A DNA stretch of 64,000 nucleotides from Lepidurus packardi (GCA_023053545.1 JAKZAN010000007.1:4836001-4900000), one strand, 5' to 3'; counted from the first letter of the stretch, positions 23,501 to 38,190 are shown. A program made the numbers and translations. Notes: a model not told the origin generated them from the letters alone.

Positions 23501-26500
23501 ACGAATACACCCACACGGAAACTCTTACGCAGGAGGAACAGAAGGGAATGCCCGACTTGGCTTCCCACGCAATTAATAATTTCCGGTAGTGACTGAGCTC
23601 GTACAAGTAAAAGCTCCTGCCAGTTCAATTACCTCGTCAGCTTCTTTTCAGCGTCTCGAGCGGACTTAAAAAGAAAAATGAACGTAACGACTCTACTTAA
23701 ATCGCTTTCTCCTCAGTTCCCTGCGAGGAAACGGGAAACACCTGGTAAAAGTTGGCCAATTCGAATTAATATCTAGTTGCAAACTTTTCCTCTCACATAA
23801 AACTGAAGAAAACTCCTCACCAGAAGCAACAGGGTTTTCCTTGTTTAGTCAGGCTGACCGGTGACCTTTAACAAACCTACGCCTGCACTGTTCATCATTA
23901 AATACTTATTTGCAAGTAATATTTACACAAGTTGTGGGCGGGGAAGGCACCAAGAAATAAACTTGTCAGTCCTCTTGGCCCTGTTGTCTTGGCGGGGTGG
24001 TGAGGAGGTGACAATGTAGGATGTGTTTTGTATATCCATAAAAAAGTGCACGTAGTCACGTCGTTACGGTGTTCCTAACGTTACAGGAATACTGGATGAT
24101 CAAGAAAGCTCCGTTGACGTCGGATTGCCGCCCACACCACATCTATGCATTGTATCTAGCGGGATCGATACGAAGGTCCGCCCACCTAACTCGTAACTCT
24201 CCGCAGGTCCCCAACAAGCTCACCAACCTTCTCGACCCAAAACTTTCCAAAACTATCGACAACCTACCGTGTTTTTCACCCACAAACTAACATCAATGAA
24301 ATTCCGCCTTACTCTAAAGAAAAAAACACAACAGAAACAGAACTAATTTCATCGCCACATGCTAAAACTATACTCTAGCGCAAAAAACTAAACTATTCGC
24401 TTTAAATGTCTATTCAATTCGTTTTCTTCTCAGGTATGATTAGCAAAAGCGGTTGAGAAAGTAGTAAGAAAATGCATCTAACGGGTTTACCACATATTTT
24501 GGCAAAAGAAATCCGCAATACGTTCCTCTCACCGAAATTTTCTCCTGAAAGGACATTCAACTTCTGAGAAGAATGTGACCATGGCTTCATGCCACCAAGA
24601 AAATGATCTAAAGCTTTGGGACTGGTCAAAATAGAAAAAAAAGGAAAAATATAAGAAACTCATCCTGTGAAAAACTAAAAAACTTTCCTAGAAAATTTCT
24701 ACTTTCTGGCTAAAATTCCAACTCGGTACTTTCTATATTTTCAGTCTCATTAACTAGAAGTTCGTGATATCTCGCATCTTACTAAACTCACGCTTACGAC
24801 CAGAGGTATAGGCACCCCCCTCCCCACTCCCCGTTCTCCCGGTTCCGCTTTTAGCGAATCCCGTTGTTCGACCTTGGGTACTGGTTGCTGTTTCCTTCGC
24901 GTTGACTTCCGAGGTGAATTATGCATAAAAAAAAACTAAGAGCGAGTAAAAAAAAAAAAGATAAAAAAATGACAGGATCTCGCAACCTCAAACGGTAATT
25001 TGCCTACGCCTGCCATTCTAAACCAGGAATCAATGTGGCCTTTATTCCAGCTTCACTGCCTTTTAGTTCTTACTTCACTCTTTTGTGCAGGGAAGGCCCA
25101 TTTCAAGAGGCTCATAACTAAATAACTATCAGATACTTTTGTCGTACCTGTGAATGACAATGCGTAAATTCTTTGTTATAAACTACTCGACAAATTCCTG
25201 TTTTAGATTACCGTGCCAGGCGCGCAATCACGTAGTTATTAGGAGAAAAATTACCCGACGAACAGAAGGCTTATACGCTCCAACAATCCCAGTTATTCGC
25301 TTGACGAACCAACAAGAAAACTGGCCCAAAGCCACTTGCGGCTCCGAGCACAGAAGGACCGAAAAACTAGCCTCCCATTGCTTTTACGGGTACAAAATTC
25401 TTCCTATTCGTCACTCAAATCGAGCCCGGATTCGAGATTTTATTGTCCTTTCCCTCTTTTTTGCACTCCAATATCACACTTGCCTGGCGCCCAACGGTCT
25501 TCGTAATGTTATTGGGGAAACTGAAACCGGAAACGCGTGTTTTGCCCGGTCCATCGTCTCTTGTCGTCTTCGTCCCTTGTCTACCCGAAAAAACAGGCAA
25601 AAATATACCGTAGTTTGTCAAACAAAAACAGCAGTGAGTGCTTGCGCTCATCAACTGCAGTCTTATTACGAATATTGGACGCCAAGCTCTGGTTTTCACC
25701 CCAAGGACTCATGGTTTTCACCCCTCCGCTTGTCTTATAAAAGTAACGGTCAAATTATTAGTTTAGAAAAACGGCTCACCATAACTTGATAGCTCATCAT
25801 CTCCTATTGCTCTCCCATTCCCCGGGACCTTCACAAGCAACGCGCCATGTAAACCTGAACTCAATTCAAACACAAAAACCAAAACACAGAGACACAGGAT
25901 GGAGCGTAAAGAAGCGATAAAATTTTTTCTTGTGTTTTTTCCCCTCAACACACACCGTTTGAATTCAAAATCTACCACAATGCCGCTTTAGTTCACCCCA
26001 CAGAACAACTTCCCAGCAGCCTGAAGTGCGTGACGTTGGTAACTATGCAAATGAGATTGCTCACACCTTTTTTCGTCACTTTAACCTCATCCTTCAGGCT
26101 CAGGAACGGACAATTTCCAGTTTCCCCAGTACGAAAATGTCAATAGTTTCCTCCCAGCTCTTGATACTGAACGTTTTCTGGTACAGGGGAGCGGGAAAAT
26201 GTCTATTTCCCCCGGCTCAAGCCAGCCAAGCCAACAAACTACGTCTTAGAAACTCTCTGGCTCTCTTCTGGCCTCATTCCAATCCCACCAATGCTCCACA
26301 ACGTAAAAAAAAAAATCGGCTAGTCACGCAAACTGCTTAGTATGCCCATACTCTACTAATGCTTCCCCTTTAAACACTTTTTTAACGCAGTTAATTAGTA
26401 GAATGGAACGTAGACCCAAATTTTATCTAAAGTCCACCAGCTCTCCACTGCAAAAACACATGCTATGGATCCGTACACGTGCAATGTCAAAATACAGTCC

Positions 26501-28962
26501 TGCGCACAACAACAATAGGACACACCAAAGCGCCCAAGTCTCAAAGTTGTTATAGCAACTTAGCCCGTCCCACTCTTTTACCTAGATAATTACGAAGGAG
26601 AAGCAAGGACCTTGGAGAGTTCAATGTGCCTTTTGCCTGTAGCTTCTGACATGTTGCAACGGGCACGGCACGGCTTGTCTTTTGCTTCTTCTTTTATTCA
26701 AGCTTGAGTTTTATAAGTTTACGAATTGAACATGAAAGCAAAAAGGAAACGGGAACAGAATTGTCCTTTTCACGCGTGAGCAGGTAAAAATAACAAAAAT
26801 GTATGCAAAGGACGTATTTTTTCTGTAGATTGCTCAACGAACACAGGCGGATATGTGCCAAAAGCTAGTAACCTTCTGCTGTCGTCACCACCTAAACTTA
26901 TAATGGCATTATACATTGCTCCGGTATAACTTGTTAAATTTCGCCTAACTAGCTCAACGATGAAAACTTCTTTCAGTCGGTTCCAGAACAAACCCCCTTG
27001 ATTCAGCTTTATAAGGCTGCGTGGGAGAAAGACAGCCTTTCGGGGGACATGGCTACTGTTCAATAAATCAAAGCAAGCGGGAGTTACAATTGCATTAGAA
27101 AAAAAGGCAGGCAGAGAAGAATTTTTTGTTAGAAAAAGGTTAGATTCTCCCTGGGATATACGCCAAGAAAAGAAAATAGAAAAAGCGAATAGAAAACTGG
27201 TCTCTACAGAATCCATGTACTAGAGTGTAAAAAGAATACGTACTTCTAAAGCTTGTTCAGACTAAGCCAAAATTTCTCATACTTTCACGCATTTTATTGT
27301 AAAGCAAAGAACCAATTTGGCTTCATCTGACCACGCTTTAGAAGTTCGGTTTCGTTTGGACACGAAAGAAGGGAATGAACGGGAAATTTAAACCCGCTGT
27401 CCAGTCAAATCTAAGACAAAATAATTGGATAGGCGATCTCTAGGGTATGCATTGGGTCGTTTTTGGGGACATTACAGTACTGTACGTGTTTGATATTGCC
27501 GGATTTTCCAAACTCCTTGCATGTGAGCTAGGTAATGGACATGAAGAAGCAACAGTTTTGCCTTGCCAAGCTCTAATCATCATGTAAACTGGAAAATGAA
27601 TAGCGTATGTAAACGTAAAAAAGAGAAATAAAACTACGAATTCCCTTTACGTTTTGACTGTTCTTGCACTCAATGAGTAAAATGAATTCCAACGGGATCA
27701 AATAGACACGCAATTATGCTGAGGGACTGAACGACCACAAGCAGTAAAAAAATTGAGTTATAGCTGCTAGCCAACAAAAACTGGCGACGTCAGCACTGTT
27801 ATTATCAGTTAGTGACGTAGATAAGACATGCAAACAATTTTCTGCTGCTTTGGGTCTATTTATCTCTACAAACTAAACACGACCATGACCTTAACTGCAA
27901 AACCCAAAAGCAATATAATAAAAAACAAAAAAATTGGACGAAAAATGTGCTTTCTCCTCTGTCCATTTTGCAGCGTTCTACCTATTATTTTTCAAGCGAA
28001 AAGTTTGTACAAAAAATAAAATAAAAGGAAGACGAAGGGACTGAATATAGCTCGTGTGAATGGCCTGTACTCTCGGCTTTTCCCTATTGTAGTTTTTTCT
28101 GTTTCTATTCACGTCCTCTATAGTGTACATCTAAGTCTGCTTACTCCCCCAGTTCAGTTATTTCTCCTTGCACGAAACTTATTAGTTGAATTCCGAATTC
28201 TAATTGCGTCCGTATTGGGTACGCCTAAATCACTTTAGCCTAGATACCGGTTCTGGTAGAGGGGAAACTCATAAATGTATGGGGATGTAGAAGCAGCGAG
28301 TAATTAACCTACGTTAAATAACAACCCTCCACAAAATAGGTCACTTACGTTGGACGGGGAATGCGTTTCAGCAAGTGGAATCCGATCACGTGACTCGGAA
28401 TTGTCTTCCCACTTGTTCACGCCAGGTCGCGAATGAGAAGGTGGAGCTTGTTTTGTCCCACTGTTGGAGCTATTGGCTTCAGCACCTGAAGCCATAAAAT
28501 CCTCCGCAACAGGACTGCTACTATTTGACCCTTCCGCTTGATAACCTTCGTCACTCACTCCACCCTGAAAAATTCAAGAAACAAAAGAAAACACTTCGTT
28601 TAACACACGAAGTTTACTAGCACGGCCGTATTCAAGTTTCAACAATTATTGACACACTTTTCAAGTTGTGTCAGTATTATTTATTGTGTTATTACTTGCA
28701 CATATCACTGAAACGGCAAGAAAACGTCTTGAATCGGCCGACGAGGTGGAGCACAAGCACGAACGTTGCATGTGAACGAGCGACGTGGTACAAAAGTCTT
28801 ACATATCTGTGGCTTGAGACTGTAGCATTGGGGGATGAAAGGAGAGATAATTGTTTAACATACCTTGGATACAGCAGGCGGCTCTTCTGCGTCAGTAGGC
28901 GTGGCTGAGCGCGGGGGTGTCCCGTTGACGTCGTTGAGACGCTTGTCACTTGCTCCATTCAT
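20537..28962 (-). CDS. shep: shep/RBMS-family RNA-binding protein, two RRMs
   Basis: Homologue of Drosophila alan shepard and vertebrate RBMS1-3, single-stranded nucleic-acid-binding regulators. Ten coding exons (minus): 28962-28864, 28564-28349, 23010-22771, 22694-22528, 22429-22279, 22210-22053, 21718-21562, 21495-21307, 21253-21158, 20716-20537, giving about 550 aa. RRM1 spans exons 4-5 (RNP2 [11 protein letters not shown]1 [10 protein letters not shown]), RRM2 exons 6-7 ([18 protein letters not shown]), followed by [13 protein letters not shown] as in RBMS proteins. The N-terminus is Ser/Thr/Pro-rich. The C-terminus is a Pro/Gly/Tyr/Met-rich tail. The last exon reads through a possible donor to a stop three codons later, so an alternative 3' exon is possible. 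Intron 2 is 5.3 kb, much longer than any other intron here, and may hide alternative promoters or exons. Confidence 0.92.
21787..21993. repeat. Foldback repeat A with TTAGG-like loop
   Basis: Two arms of about 80 bases are near-perfect reverse complements (for example GACTGCCATTCGTAGTGCAG at 21819 and its complement near 21949). They enclose a loop of about 35 bases with GGTTAGGTTAG and AGGTTAGGTTA. It lies in intron 6 of the shep/RBMS gene and would form a long hairpin in the pre-mRNA. The ends are CTAGAGACTAACC and GGTTAGTCCCTAG. Confidence 0.85.
23160..23375. repeat. Foldback repeat B with TTAGG-like loop
   Basis: Imperfect inverted arms contain ACGACCCGACAG/AGGACTCGACA on one side and CCTTTTGTCGAGTCGTCC on the other. 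They surround a central CTAGGTTAGGTTAAGGG. Arm vocabulary (GTCCTT, GTCGAGTCGTCC, GGGCCCGGCGTCC) is shared with the larger repeat at 51.6-52.1 kb, so the two belong to one family. It lies in intron 2 of the shep/RBMS gene. Confidence 0.75.
23376..28348. other. Rest of shep/RBMS intron 2, no coding sequence seen
   Basis: About 5 kb of moderately A/T-rich DNA between coding exons 2 and 3. Frames here (the longest, at 25154-25789, is 211 codons) have no recognisable domains, are rich in non-conserved Cys/Arg/Thr strings and lack splice context. An alternative first exon or enhancers could be present but I cannot identify them. Confidence 0.5.
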
Positions 28963-30671
28963 AATGGCAAACCAGAAAGTGGGAGGAGTTTCTCAACGTT
29001 GTTCCAACACGCAGCTGAAGCAAAGATGCGGGCGTCACGCACAGATAGCGTATAGCATCCTACAAGTAAAGTAATAAACCCAAGTCAAGAAAACGCGAAC
29101 AAAACAGGGCTCTTAGCTCTAATGTTTACTCCGTCAAGAAACATAATCGATGCGTAGGATTTGCGAGATAGGCGGCATTACTTTACGGTGGCCTGTTAGA
29201 ACTAATTAGAGGGGGTAGAACTCTAGGGGCACGAAAAGGTTTGTAAAAGAAAAGCAGTTGCCTGCCGTGATTAGCTCAACAAAAAGGGTCCCGTATATTG
29301 TCAACTATCGAAAAAGACTGACAAACTTATACAAAGAAATAAGTTGTTCGTGTCCCTTTGTCTGACAAAGAAGGGTACAACTTAAAACAGAGTCAATGCA
29401 CAACATGAATTAATTATGTCTATGAACGACTTGGCTAATAACGATCAATACTGTTCGCGATACAATTCGACGTAAAACAACTCACAAGCTGACATAAATA
29501 TACGCGGGTCCATTTCATGTTACATTTGGGTTATTTTTAGTGTGTTAGCCAGTATTTTACGTCCAGTGTGAACATAGCTTTTTGGTGTGAAGCCGGCTTA
29601 ACCTTGACCTTGAAGCTATTCTAGAAAACCATTCCCCTCCCCCCCCCATTCCGCTGAAGTTTTTTTGGTCGTTGTCCCTGATCGTACGGAAATATATTAT
29701 TTTTACCATTAGTTTCTTACTTTTTTGTAAAAAAGTGAAGAGTATAACATTTGGGAGGATGCAGGATAAATCAATAGCTACTTCTCTTCCCCAATATGCT
29801 CCCTTTCAGTGCCAGGGCATAATACCGGCGTAATCCGGCATACAGGAGAACAAAGCATTAAAAATAATTTTGATAATTATTACAAGGTCGGGGAAGCGTA
29901 ATTGACTGAGGTTCAAACGCGCATTATTAGCGTAAATCTACAACGCAGGCAACAATAATAACAACAGCTTACGTCAGAGTCACAGACCGACAATTTGTCC
30001 ACGTCACAGTCGTAAGCCAAGCCGGCCTTTATGCAGCTGTAGTAAAGCCTTTTTCCTCTTGATTCGGTCGACTTTGGCTTGTACACAAACTGAAAAAGGG
30101 TCTTATTATATGGCTTGTATGGCGAAGTTTGCAGTTTCAAGACTGCGAATTCGCAACCGACAAGAGAAAGATACACTTGTCTATACTTCATTAACACCAT
30201 CCATTGATTTGAAGTACAAATTAGCGTAAATAACAGACCACGGAGCAAACTAACAGTGAAGGCTTGTAAGACCTTCCCTACCTCCAGCCCGCGGGGCATC
30301 ACAACATGGGAAATTCCAAAGCCAAAATGAACCCGCTGACCCGCCCAACTTTTGTTCACAGATTAATTACTCAAAATATGAACATGAATTCAAATGAACT
30401 TTAACTTCTTACTCACATGCTTGTAAGCTAGTGTACTGAGTAATTGAACCACTTTTGTTTAGTTTTACCTAGTTTTACAGGATAATAACACTCCCAATCG
30501 TCGAGTAAACAAATCCACGCAAACAAGAGCAGCCCAAGAGCCGCGCCCACTGAAGCCATCTATCGGTTGAAATGCTGAAACGTTGATTGTAATGGCGGTT
30601 AATCGAAACTAAATAAACAATGCTGCTTGCCGCATGGTGAGAAAAACACAATTTGACTGGACTGAACGAAC
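28963..30671. promoter_or_regulatory. Divergent intergenic region, shep/RBMS and METTL
   Basis: This segment separates the head-to-head starts of the minus-strand shep/RBMS gene and the plus-strand methyltransferase gene, so it should contain both promoters. No clear TATA element or coding exon is seen; a 148-codon minus-strand frame at 29913-30359 has no homology that I recognise. Confidence 0.45.
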
Positions 30672-32147
30672 ATGTCAGAGGCATCTCAGCAAACTGCCGA
30701 AGAAACGAACGATATTCGGCCACAATTCGGAACGAGATTCTTAACTGACCCCCAGAATGTTTTCGAGCATAATGCTTGGTAAGCGAAGACAAATGATCCA
30801 GCAAATCTTTGCACCTTTAATAGGCAAATTCTCATTCTGCGATCATGGAAAGTATACTCGCAAAAAGCCGCCTCTTGGTGTTGCCGATCGGTTTTTAACA
30901 GACATTACGCGAGTGTTTCAGCACAATGTCTGGTATGCTAAGCATGTCTGATATTTATAATCCCATATCGGTCCGTGTTTAGTGCCGTCAAAGACACCTA
31001 AAGCATTGAAATTAATGATAGTACGTTTTTTCCCCAGGGATAATGTAGAATGGGATGTAGAACAGGAAACGGCGGCCAAACAAAAGGTGACCGAAAATTC
31101 TGCCGTATTGGCCAATGCTGAGGAATCGGAGAAGTTTGAAAAGGAAGCCAACAAATTTTGGGACCAGTTCTATGATATTCACCAAAATAAGTAAAAGTAA
31201 TTTGGTTTTACTTAAGTAAATTATAGCTAGTTTGGTTATAGGTTTTTTAAGGACCGCCATTGGCTTTTCACCGAATTTCCCGAACTAGCTCTAGGTCCCA
31301 ATAATTCCAGTTCCTTCAATGAAACGCTCCCGTCATTAGCGAATGCCTTTCAGGGAGCGAGCGCAAAGTTTCGGGTTTTAGAACTCGGCTGTGGGGTAGG
31401 GAACACCGTTTTTCCGCTGATGAAAACCAATCCGAATCCCGAGTTGTTTCTTTATGCCTGCGATTTCTCCTTGACAGCTATTGACATCGTAAAAAACCAC
31501 TCCGAATACAACACAGATAGGTAAAGTAGAATCTTTCCGCTTGTAACCATTCCCAAATTTCTATACATGTTTCAGGTGTCACGCCTTTGTCATGGACTTG
31601 TCACAGGAATGGGACGTTCCCTTTCCACCGAATTCACTGGATGTCGTCATTTTAATTTTCGTACTTTCAGCCATTTCTCCTGACCGGTAACAGTTGCAGT
31701 TGCGTAGATTATTTTAAATCCGTTTTGTAATCGTAGAATGCAAATGGTTATCAATAACGTAGCCAAATTTCTGAAACCTGGAGGAAGAGTACTTTTTCGA
31801 GATTATGGACGCTACGATCTCGCTCAGCTTCGATTTAAGAAAGGCCGGTGCTTAGCTGACAACTTTTACGTGCGCGGAGATGGAACTCGAGTCTATTTTT
31901 TTACCCAAGGTAAACTCTTGTCAACTTGCAAAAATAGAAAACTTGCACTAAAGGGTATAATGTCCTTTTAGAGGAATTAAAAAGCTTTTTTGTCAAAGCC
32001 GGACTTGAAGAAGAGCAGAATTTGGTTGATCGTCGTTTGCAAGTGAACCGAGGCCGTATGATTACCATGTATCGTGTATGGATCCAGTGTAAATATCGCA
32101 AGCCAATGACTGCGGAATCTGGACAGGAGCTTAAAAGTCAAAGTTAA
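30672..32147 (+). CDS. METTL2: tRNA N3-methylcytidine methyltransferase, METTL2/8 family
   Basis: SAM-dependent enzyme that makes m3C32 in tRNA anticodon loops; METTL2 acts in the cytosol and METTL8 in mitochondria. Exons 30672-30778, 31038-31190, 31242-31520, 31576-31686, 31737-31909 and 31972-32147 give 332 aa. The first exon carries the METTL2 signature [21 protein letters not shown] and exon 2 continues [10 protein letters not shown]. The class I methyltransferase fold shows motif [16 protein letters not shown], then the acidic [16 protein letters not shown] and the family block [23 protein letters not shown] with [12 protein letters not shown]. The ATG at 30672 fits the family length. 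A second first-exon candidate (30757/30793-30932) has the same splice phase and is listed separately. The gene ends 95 bases from the stop of the convergent RNMT gene. Confidence 0.94.
30757..30932 (+). CDS. Alternative first exon, METTL8-like N-terminus
   Basis: An open frame ending in a GTATGC donor at 30933, in the same phase as exon 1a, so it can splice to exon 2 at 31038. Its 3' half encodes [19 protein letters not shown] then QHNVW. This parallels exon 1a ([15 protein letters not shown]) and resembles the PLG...LTD...VFEHNMW start of vertebrate METTL8. Possible ATGs are 30757, 30772 and 30793. The resulting N-terminus is rich in Arg/Lys and hydrophobics with no acidic residue before the Asp in the CDHG segment (about residue 30 from the first ATG), like a mitochondrial presequence. 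The 30757 and 30772 starts lie inside exon 1a in another frame. Whether the exon has its own promoter is unknown. Confidence 0.7.
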
Positions 32148-32241
32148 CATAGTAAATACACGTTTTAGCCGAAAATATTCCGGTTCATTCTCTTAAAATA
32201 CTCAAAAGAAAATACGAGATCTTAAGCTTGTTACAAGCACC

Positions 32242-34581
<2,340 letters not shown>

Positions 34582-35494
34582 ATGAGCTCATCATCGTATA
34601 AGTTACTCGTAAGTGTTGGTAGAATGAGTTCTTATGCTAATGTACGACTGCCGTACGTTTGCTCTAACCTGTTGTTACGAAGTGCTCAACACAACCTGCC
34701 TGTAAACCATAATACAAAGCAAGCTTTTTCAAGTGACTATACGAGCCTGCTGCAAACGCGTTTCGCAAGTTTTGCTCCAGTTCCGAAACCCTTTCCTGTC
34801 ATTCAACCTTGTAAGTAATCTCAAAACACTGCCACCTTAAACTAATATTCTATAATATAGGTAACTCTGCGTTTTTGCAGCTGCAAGGGTTTAGTACCAA
34901 AGCTGCCGGTAACGGTAGTAACGAAATGGAGAAGCAAGAGGATAAGGAAATGGAAAAGCAAGAAGAAAAGCAACTATCCCTTATACAGCGCTTTAAGCAA
35001 ATGTACAAGGAGTACTGGTACGTCCTGATTCCTGTCCACCTAGTCACTTCAGCCGCATGGTTTGGAAGCTTCTACTACGCCGCCAAGAGGTAGATTTTAC
35101 TCCAGATCATGAGAGATTGAAAGAAGTTTTGTTCTTTAGTGGCATTGATATTATTCCTCTAATGGAAAGCTTGGGCATTAATGAAAAGCTTATAAACCCT
35201 TTACGTAACTCCAGCGCCGGTTACGTCGCAATTGCCTATGCTATGTATAAGATTGCAACACCTGCTCGTTACGCCGTCACCGTTGGCGGAACTACAGTTT
35301 CTATTAAATACCTGCGAGATTGGGGCTACATCAAGCCTATGCCAAGTTCCGACACCTTGCGTGCAATGTATGCGGAAAAGCGAAGTTTGATGAATGCCAA
35401 ACGAGAAGTGTGGCGTATGGAGATACGGAAGAAAAGAGCGGAGCTTAAGAAGAGAAGTCAAGAGCTGACATTCAAAAGAAAAGCGCGACGTTAA
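34582..35494 (+). CDS. FAM210: FAM210A/B-like mitochondrial membrane protein (DUF1279)
   Basis: FAM210 proteins are mitochondrial inner-membrane proteins linked to mitochondrial translation and haem-related metabolism in vertebrates. Three exons (34582-34810, 34861-35089, 35140-35494) give 270 aa. The N-terminal 75 or so residues are Ser/Arg-rich and nearly free of acidic residues, fitting a targeting presequence. An acidic/basic linker (EMEKQEDKEMEKQEEK) precedes the DUF1279 block: FKQMYKEYWYVLIPVHLVT (first hydrophobic segment), YYAAKSGIDIIPLMESLG, AGYVAIAYAMYKIATPARY and TVSIKYLRDWGYIKPMP. The C-terminus is a Lys/Arg/Glu coiled coil. Exons 2 and 3 must be joined across a 50-base intron because the unspliced frame stops at once. 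Confidence 0.92.
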
Positions 35495-35673
35495 TCAACA
35501 GTGTAATATAATGAAACGTTACAAATCATTAATTAGATCATAAGGTAATCATGTAGAACATGTGATATACAACCACCCAACCAGCCAATGTAGTTTTTGT
35601 CATTAGTTATAACTCGTAACTGGGAAGTGGTACCGAAATTAGTTTTACCAGTCCCGAATATTTTCGAATTACT

Positions 35674-37897
35674 TTACGTATCAGCCGCAAAACCTTCTAA
35701 ACGACTGCGTAGACGTTTGTTAGCGTCCTGTAGCTGCACATCCTAGAATATGAATAAGTAAATTAAATTAAACTACCATGCAGGGATTTTACTTCTTTGC
35801 GTTTTGAAGATTGGGCTGCTGAGAAAATGGTAGTATTCAGTGCACTCTCTGTGACACGAGAAAGACTCTCTTTAGGAGCGCTATCACAGCCATTTCTTCC
35901 TTTATGGTTGAAAGTGGACTCAGAACTCTTGGAAAACGGACCGTTAAAGGGTTGCGCCTCGGGGGAGAAACGTCTTCCAAAACTGCTGGTAGTAGGCGCG
36001 TCAGATGCAAAGTCATCACTGCTTTTCTGCCCAGATGAGAGCAAATACGAAAGGAGTGGAGTCTCCTTGTCGCCTGCAGTAGAACGATCAGATTTTAAGA
36101 TTGGTTCCTCGTAGTATTCGGTTAAGCTTTGGACGTTTGCAATTATTTTCTTTGCAAGATCTGCCGGAAAGGTTAGTGCCTGCAGTGGGGGTTGCGAGGC
36201 AGAGAATTCTTCAAAATAAGGTTGTCGGGTTATGGTTTGACGTACACTTGGTTGAGTGGAAGTAAAGTTAGGAATTGCGGTGAGGCTAGCAGTTGCTTTG
36301 GACGGAGGAGCAGTTGGTCTGGACCAAGTAGCTGTTGCCCTCAATAGAGGAGCAGTAAGTGCACTGCATCGAGGATTGTGTACCTGTCCTTTTTCGTAAC
36401 CAAACTGCTGGGGAAAATTCAAAGGAGTTTGGGTGAGAACCGTTTGAATTCCCGATTTCTCCTTCTGAAACGGTATGGCATTAGCATTCTCCCAGTTTGT
36501 GCCCCATGTCTTGGCTTGCATGTAAAAGTCGGACACTTTGGTCTGATAGCTCTTGGGGATTTTTGCGGGAAAGCCTATTCTAAGCTTATCAGAGGACGGC
36601 AAGGAACCGGTATTTATCGACTAAAATATAGAAATTTTAGAATTTGTGTTGCCTTAAAACGAGAAAGCTTTACCCATTGTGGGGATAGAAAAGAGTTGAG
36701 TACATGGAAGTTCAAGGATTTCCCGCAAAGAAAAGACATCTTCAGTTTTAGGGTCTCGACAAATATTTCAATAACTGGAAATGGGTCCACATTGGCACAA
36801 ATAGCAGGCGGCCTGCCATGAACGCATATAGATGGGTACGTGTACAGCATCCCTCCTCCCGCAAATTTTGCAGTGATGTAAAATTGCTCACCAATCCCTT
36901 TAGGCAAAACATATCCATACTAGTGAATTATTTATTAGTTTTTCATACAAGGAAGGTGGGAAAATCTTATTAGTTCATTTACCACTGCTTCCCAATGGCG
37001 ACGCATTTCTGGATATGTCTTGTATGGACAAGTAACTGGCAGTCTTGCTGTGATGCTTTGTATATAAGCCGTTCTCAAGCTAACAAAATAGTATTCTTGA
37101 AGTTCTACGTACATTGTCGAAGATGTTATACCTGGGTAACGCGAAGGGGCCACATTTGATTTTCAGCTTTGAGCCCGCAATGTGAAAGCAGGGGTCTTGC
37201 CTAATAGCTTCCCACAGCAACGGAGAAATGCCGTACTCATCGGGGTTACTGGGAAAGATTTTAATTTGACCACCTTTTAAGTGAAACATAATCTTGTTGT
37301 CTTTAATAGAAATTTCGAGCGAAATGGCATAAATGGGAGAAGTAGTTTGCAGGAAGTTCTCGCCCATTACAAGAAGTTTCCCAACCGAGTTCCATTCAGG
37401 TGCTAAACGCGTCAACAGTGTGAACTTTATAGCTTTCTTCATCGCTTCGTTGTCAGCAACACCATGGTCGACTTCCTACACATTTATTAGCTTGTAATTA
37501 GGTATTTGGTTTAGATAACAATTGGATCTTACCTCTAAGCCCAATTCTCGAATCTTGGCACGGAACATTGCATCACTGTACGATACTTGACTCATGATAA
37601 CTGTGATGTCACGCCAACGACCCAGCACAGGATAAGCGAGAATTTGAGGCTCGAGTATTATCATTTCCCTAAAAATTTGGATGCAAAATTAGCCAAGGCT
37701 TTTAACAATTTGCCAAGGTTCTTTAGCTAGCAACTACCATACCTGCATTTGCTAATGCACATGCTCCACTCAGAAGTGTTAGCGTCTTGAGGTGATATGC
37801 TCGCTCCAAATCCAAAACGGCAGCTAATTAGTTCATGCACATCAATAGACAGGTTTGCTGAATAAACCACTGCTTCGGTGCCGTTTAACTTGGCCAT
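35674..37897 (-). CDS. C18orf63-like protein of unknown function (DUF4708)
   Basis: Seven exons (minus): 37897-37743, 37668-37533, 37475-37132, 37079-36983, 36919-36674, 36620-35793, 35742-35674, giving 624 aa; the vertebrate relative is about 685 aa. Recognition rests on several blocks shared with C18orf63: TLLTRLAPEWNSVGKLLVMG, the ILAYPVLGRWRDITVIMSQ region, CPYKTYPEMRRHWEAV, YGYVLPKGIGEQFYITAKF and TYPSICVHGRPPAIC followed by PFPVIEIFVETLKLKMSFLCG. The N-terminal 350 residues look globular. The long sixth exon encodes a Ser/Thr/Pro/Gln-rich, probably disordered tail. The function is not known; the human gene is reported as mainly testis-expressed. Its neighbour is a dynein of motile axonemes, which is suggestive but not evidence of shared function. 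Confidence 0.82.
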
Positions 37898-38190
37898 ACT
37901 TTTCACAACTTATAACAAATTTACCGACGGAAGTGCGTATTCAGTAACGCATGGAGACGAACTAATATTCGTTTCACAAAACGTTCGATTCCGTCTGCTT
38001 CCACTTACACCGTAACGGAGCAAAAAGTTCGAAATAGTTCGGAACGCGTTGTATGAATGTGATTCATTTACACGATTTAAGAAATGACAATAAATGCCAT
38101 TCACAAATTTTACAAGAATATTAAAGCATGCGACTAGATATTACTAATATCGTATTATTTTTTTTTAAATTAGAGAGCCGAATAAATTAT

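Noticed and set aside
25154-25789. 211-codon plus-strand open frame in shep/RBMS intron 2
   Set aside because: No domain or repeat pattern, no splice or promoter context, and an overlapping minus-strand frame in the same DNA; it looks like a chance frame.
29913-30359. 148-codon minus-strand frame between shep/RBMS and METTL
   Set aside because: Cys/Leu-rich but without signal peptide, domain or splice support; not related to anything I recognise.
31908-31971. Continuation of METTL exon 5 into the intron
   Set aside because: The frame stays open for about 20 codons, but the GTAAAC donor and the next exon's alignment to the METTL family show that it is intronic.
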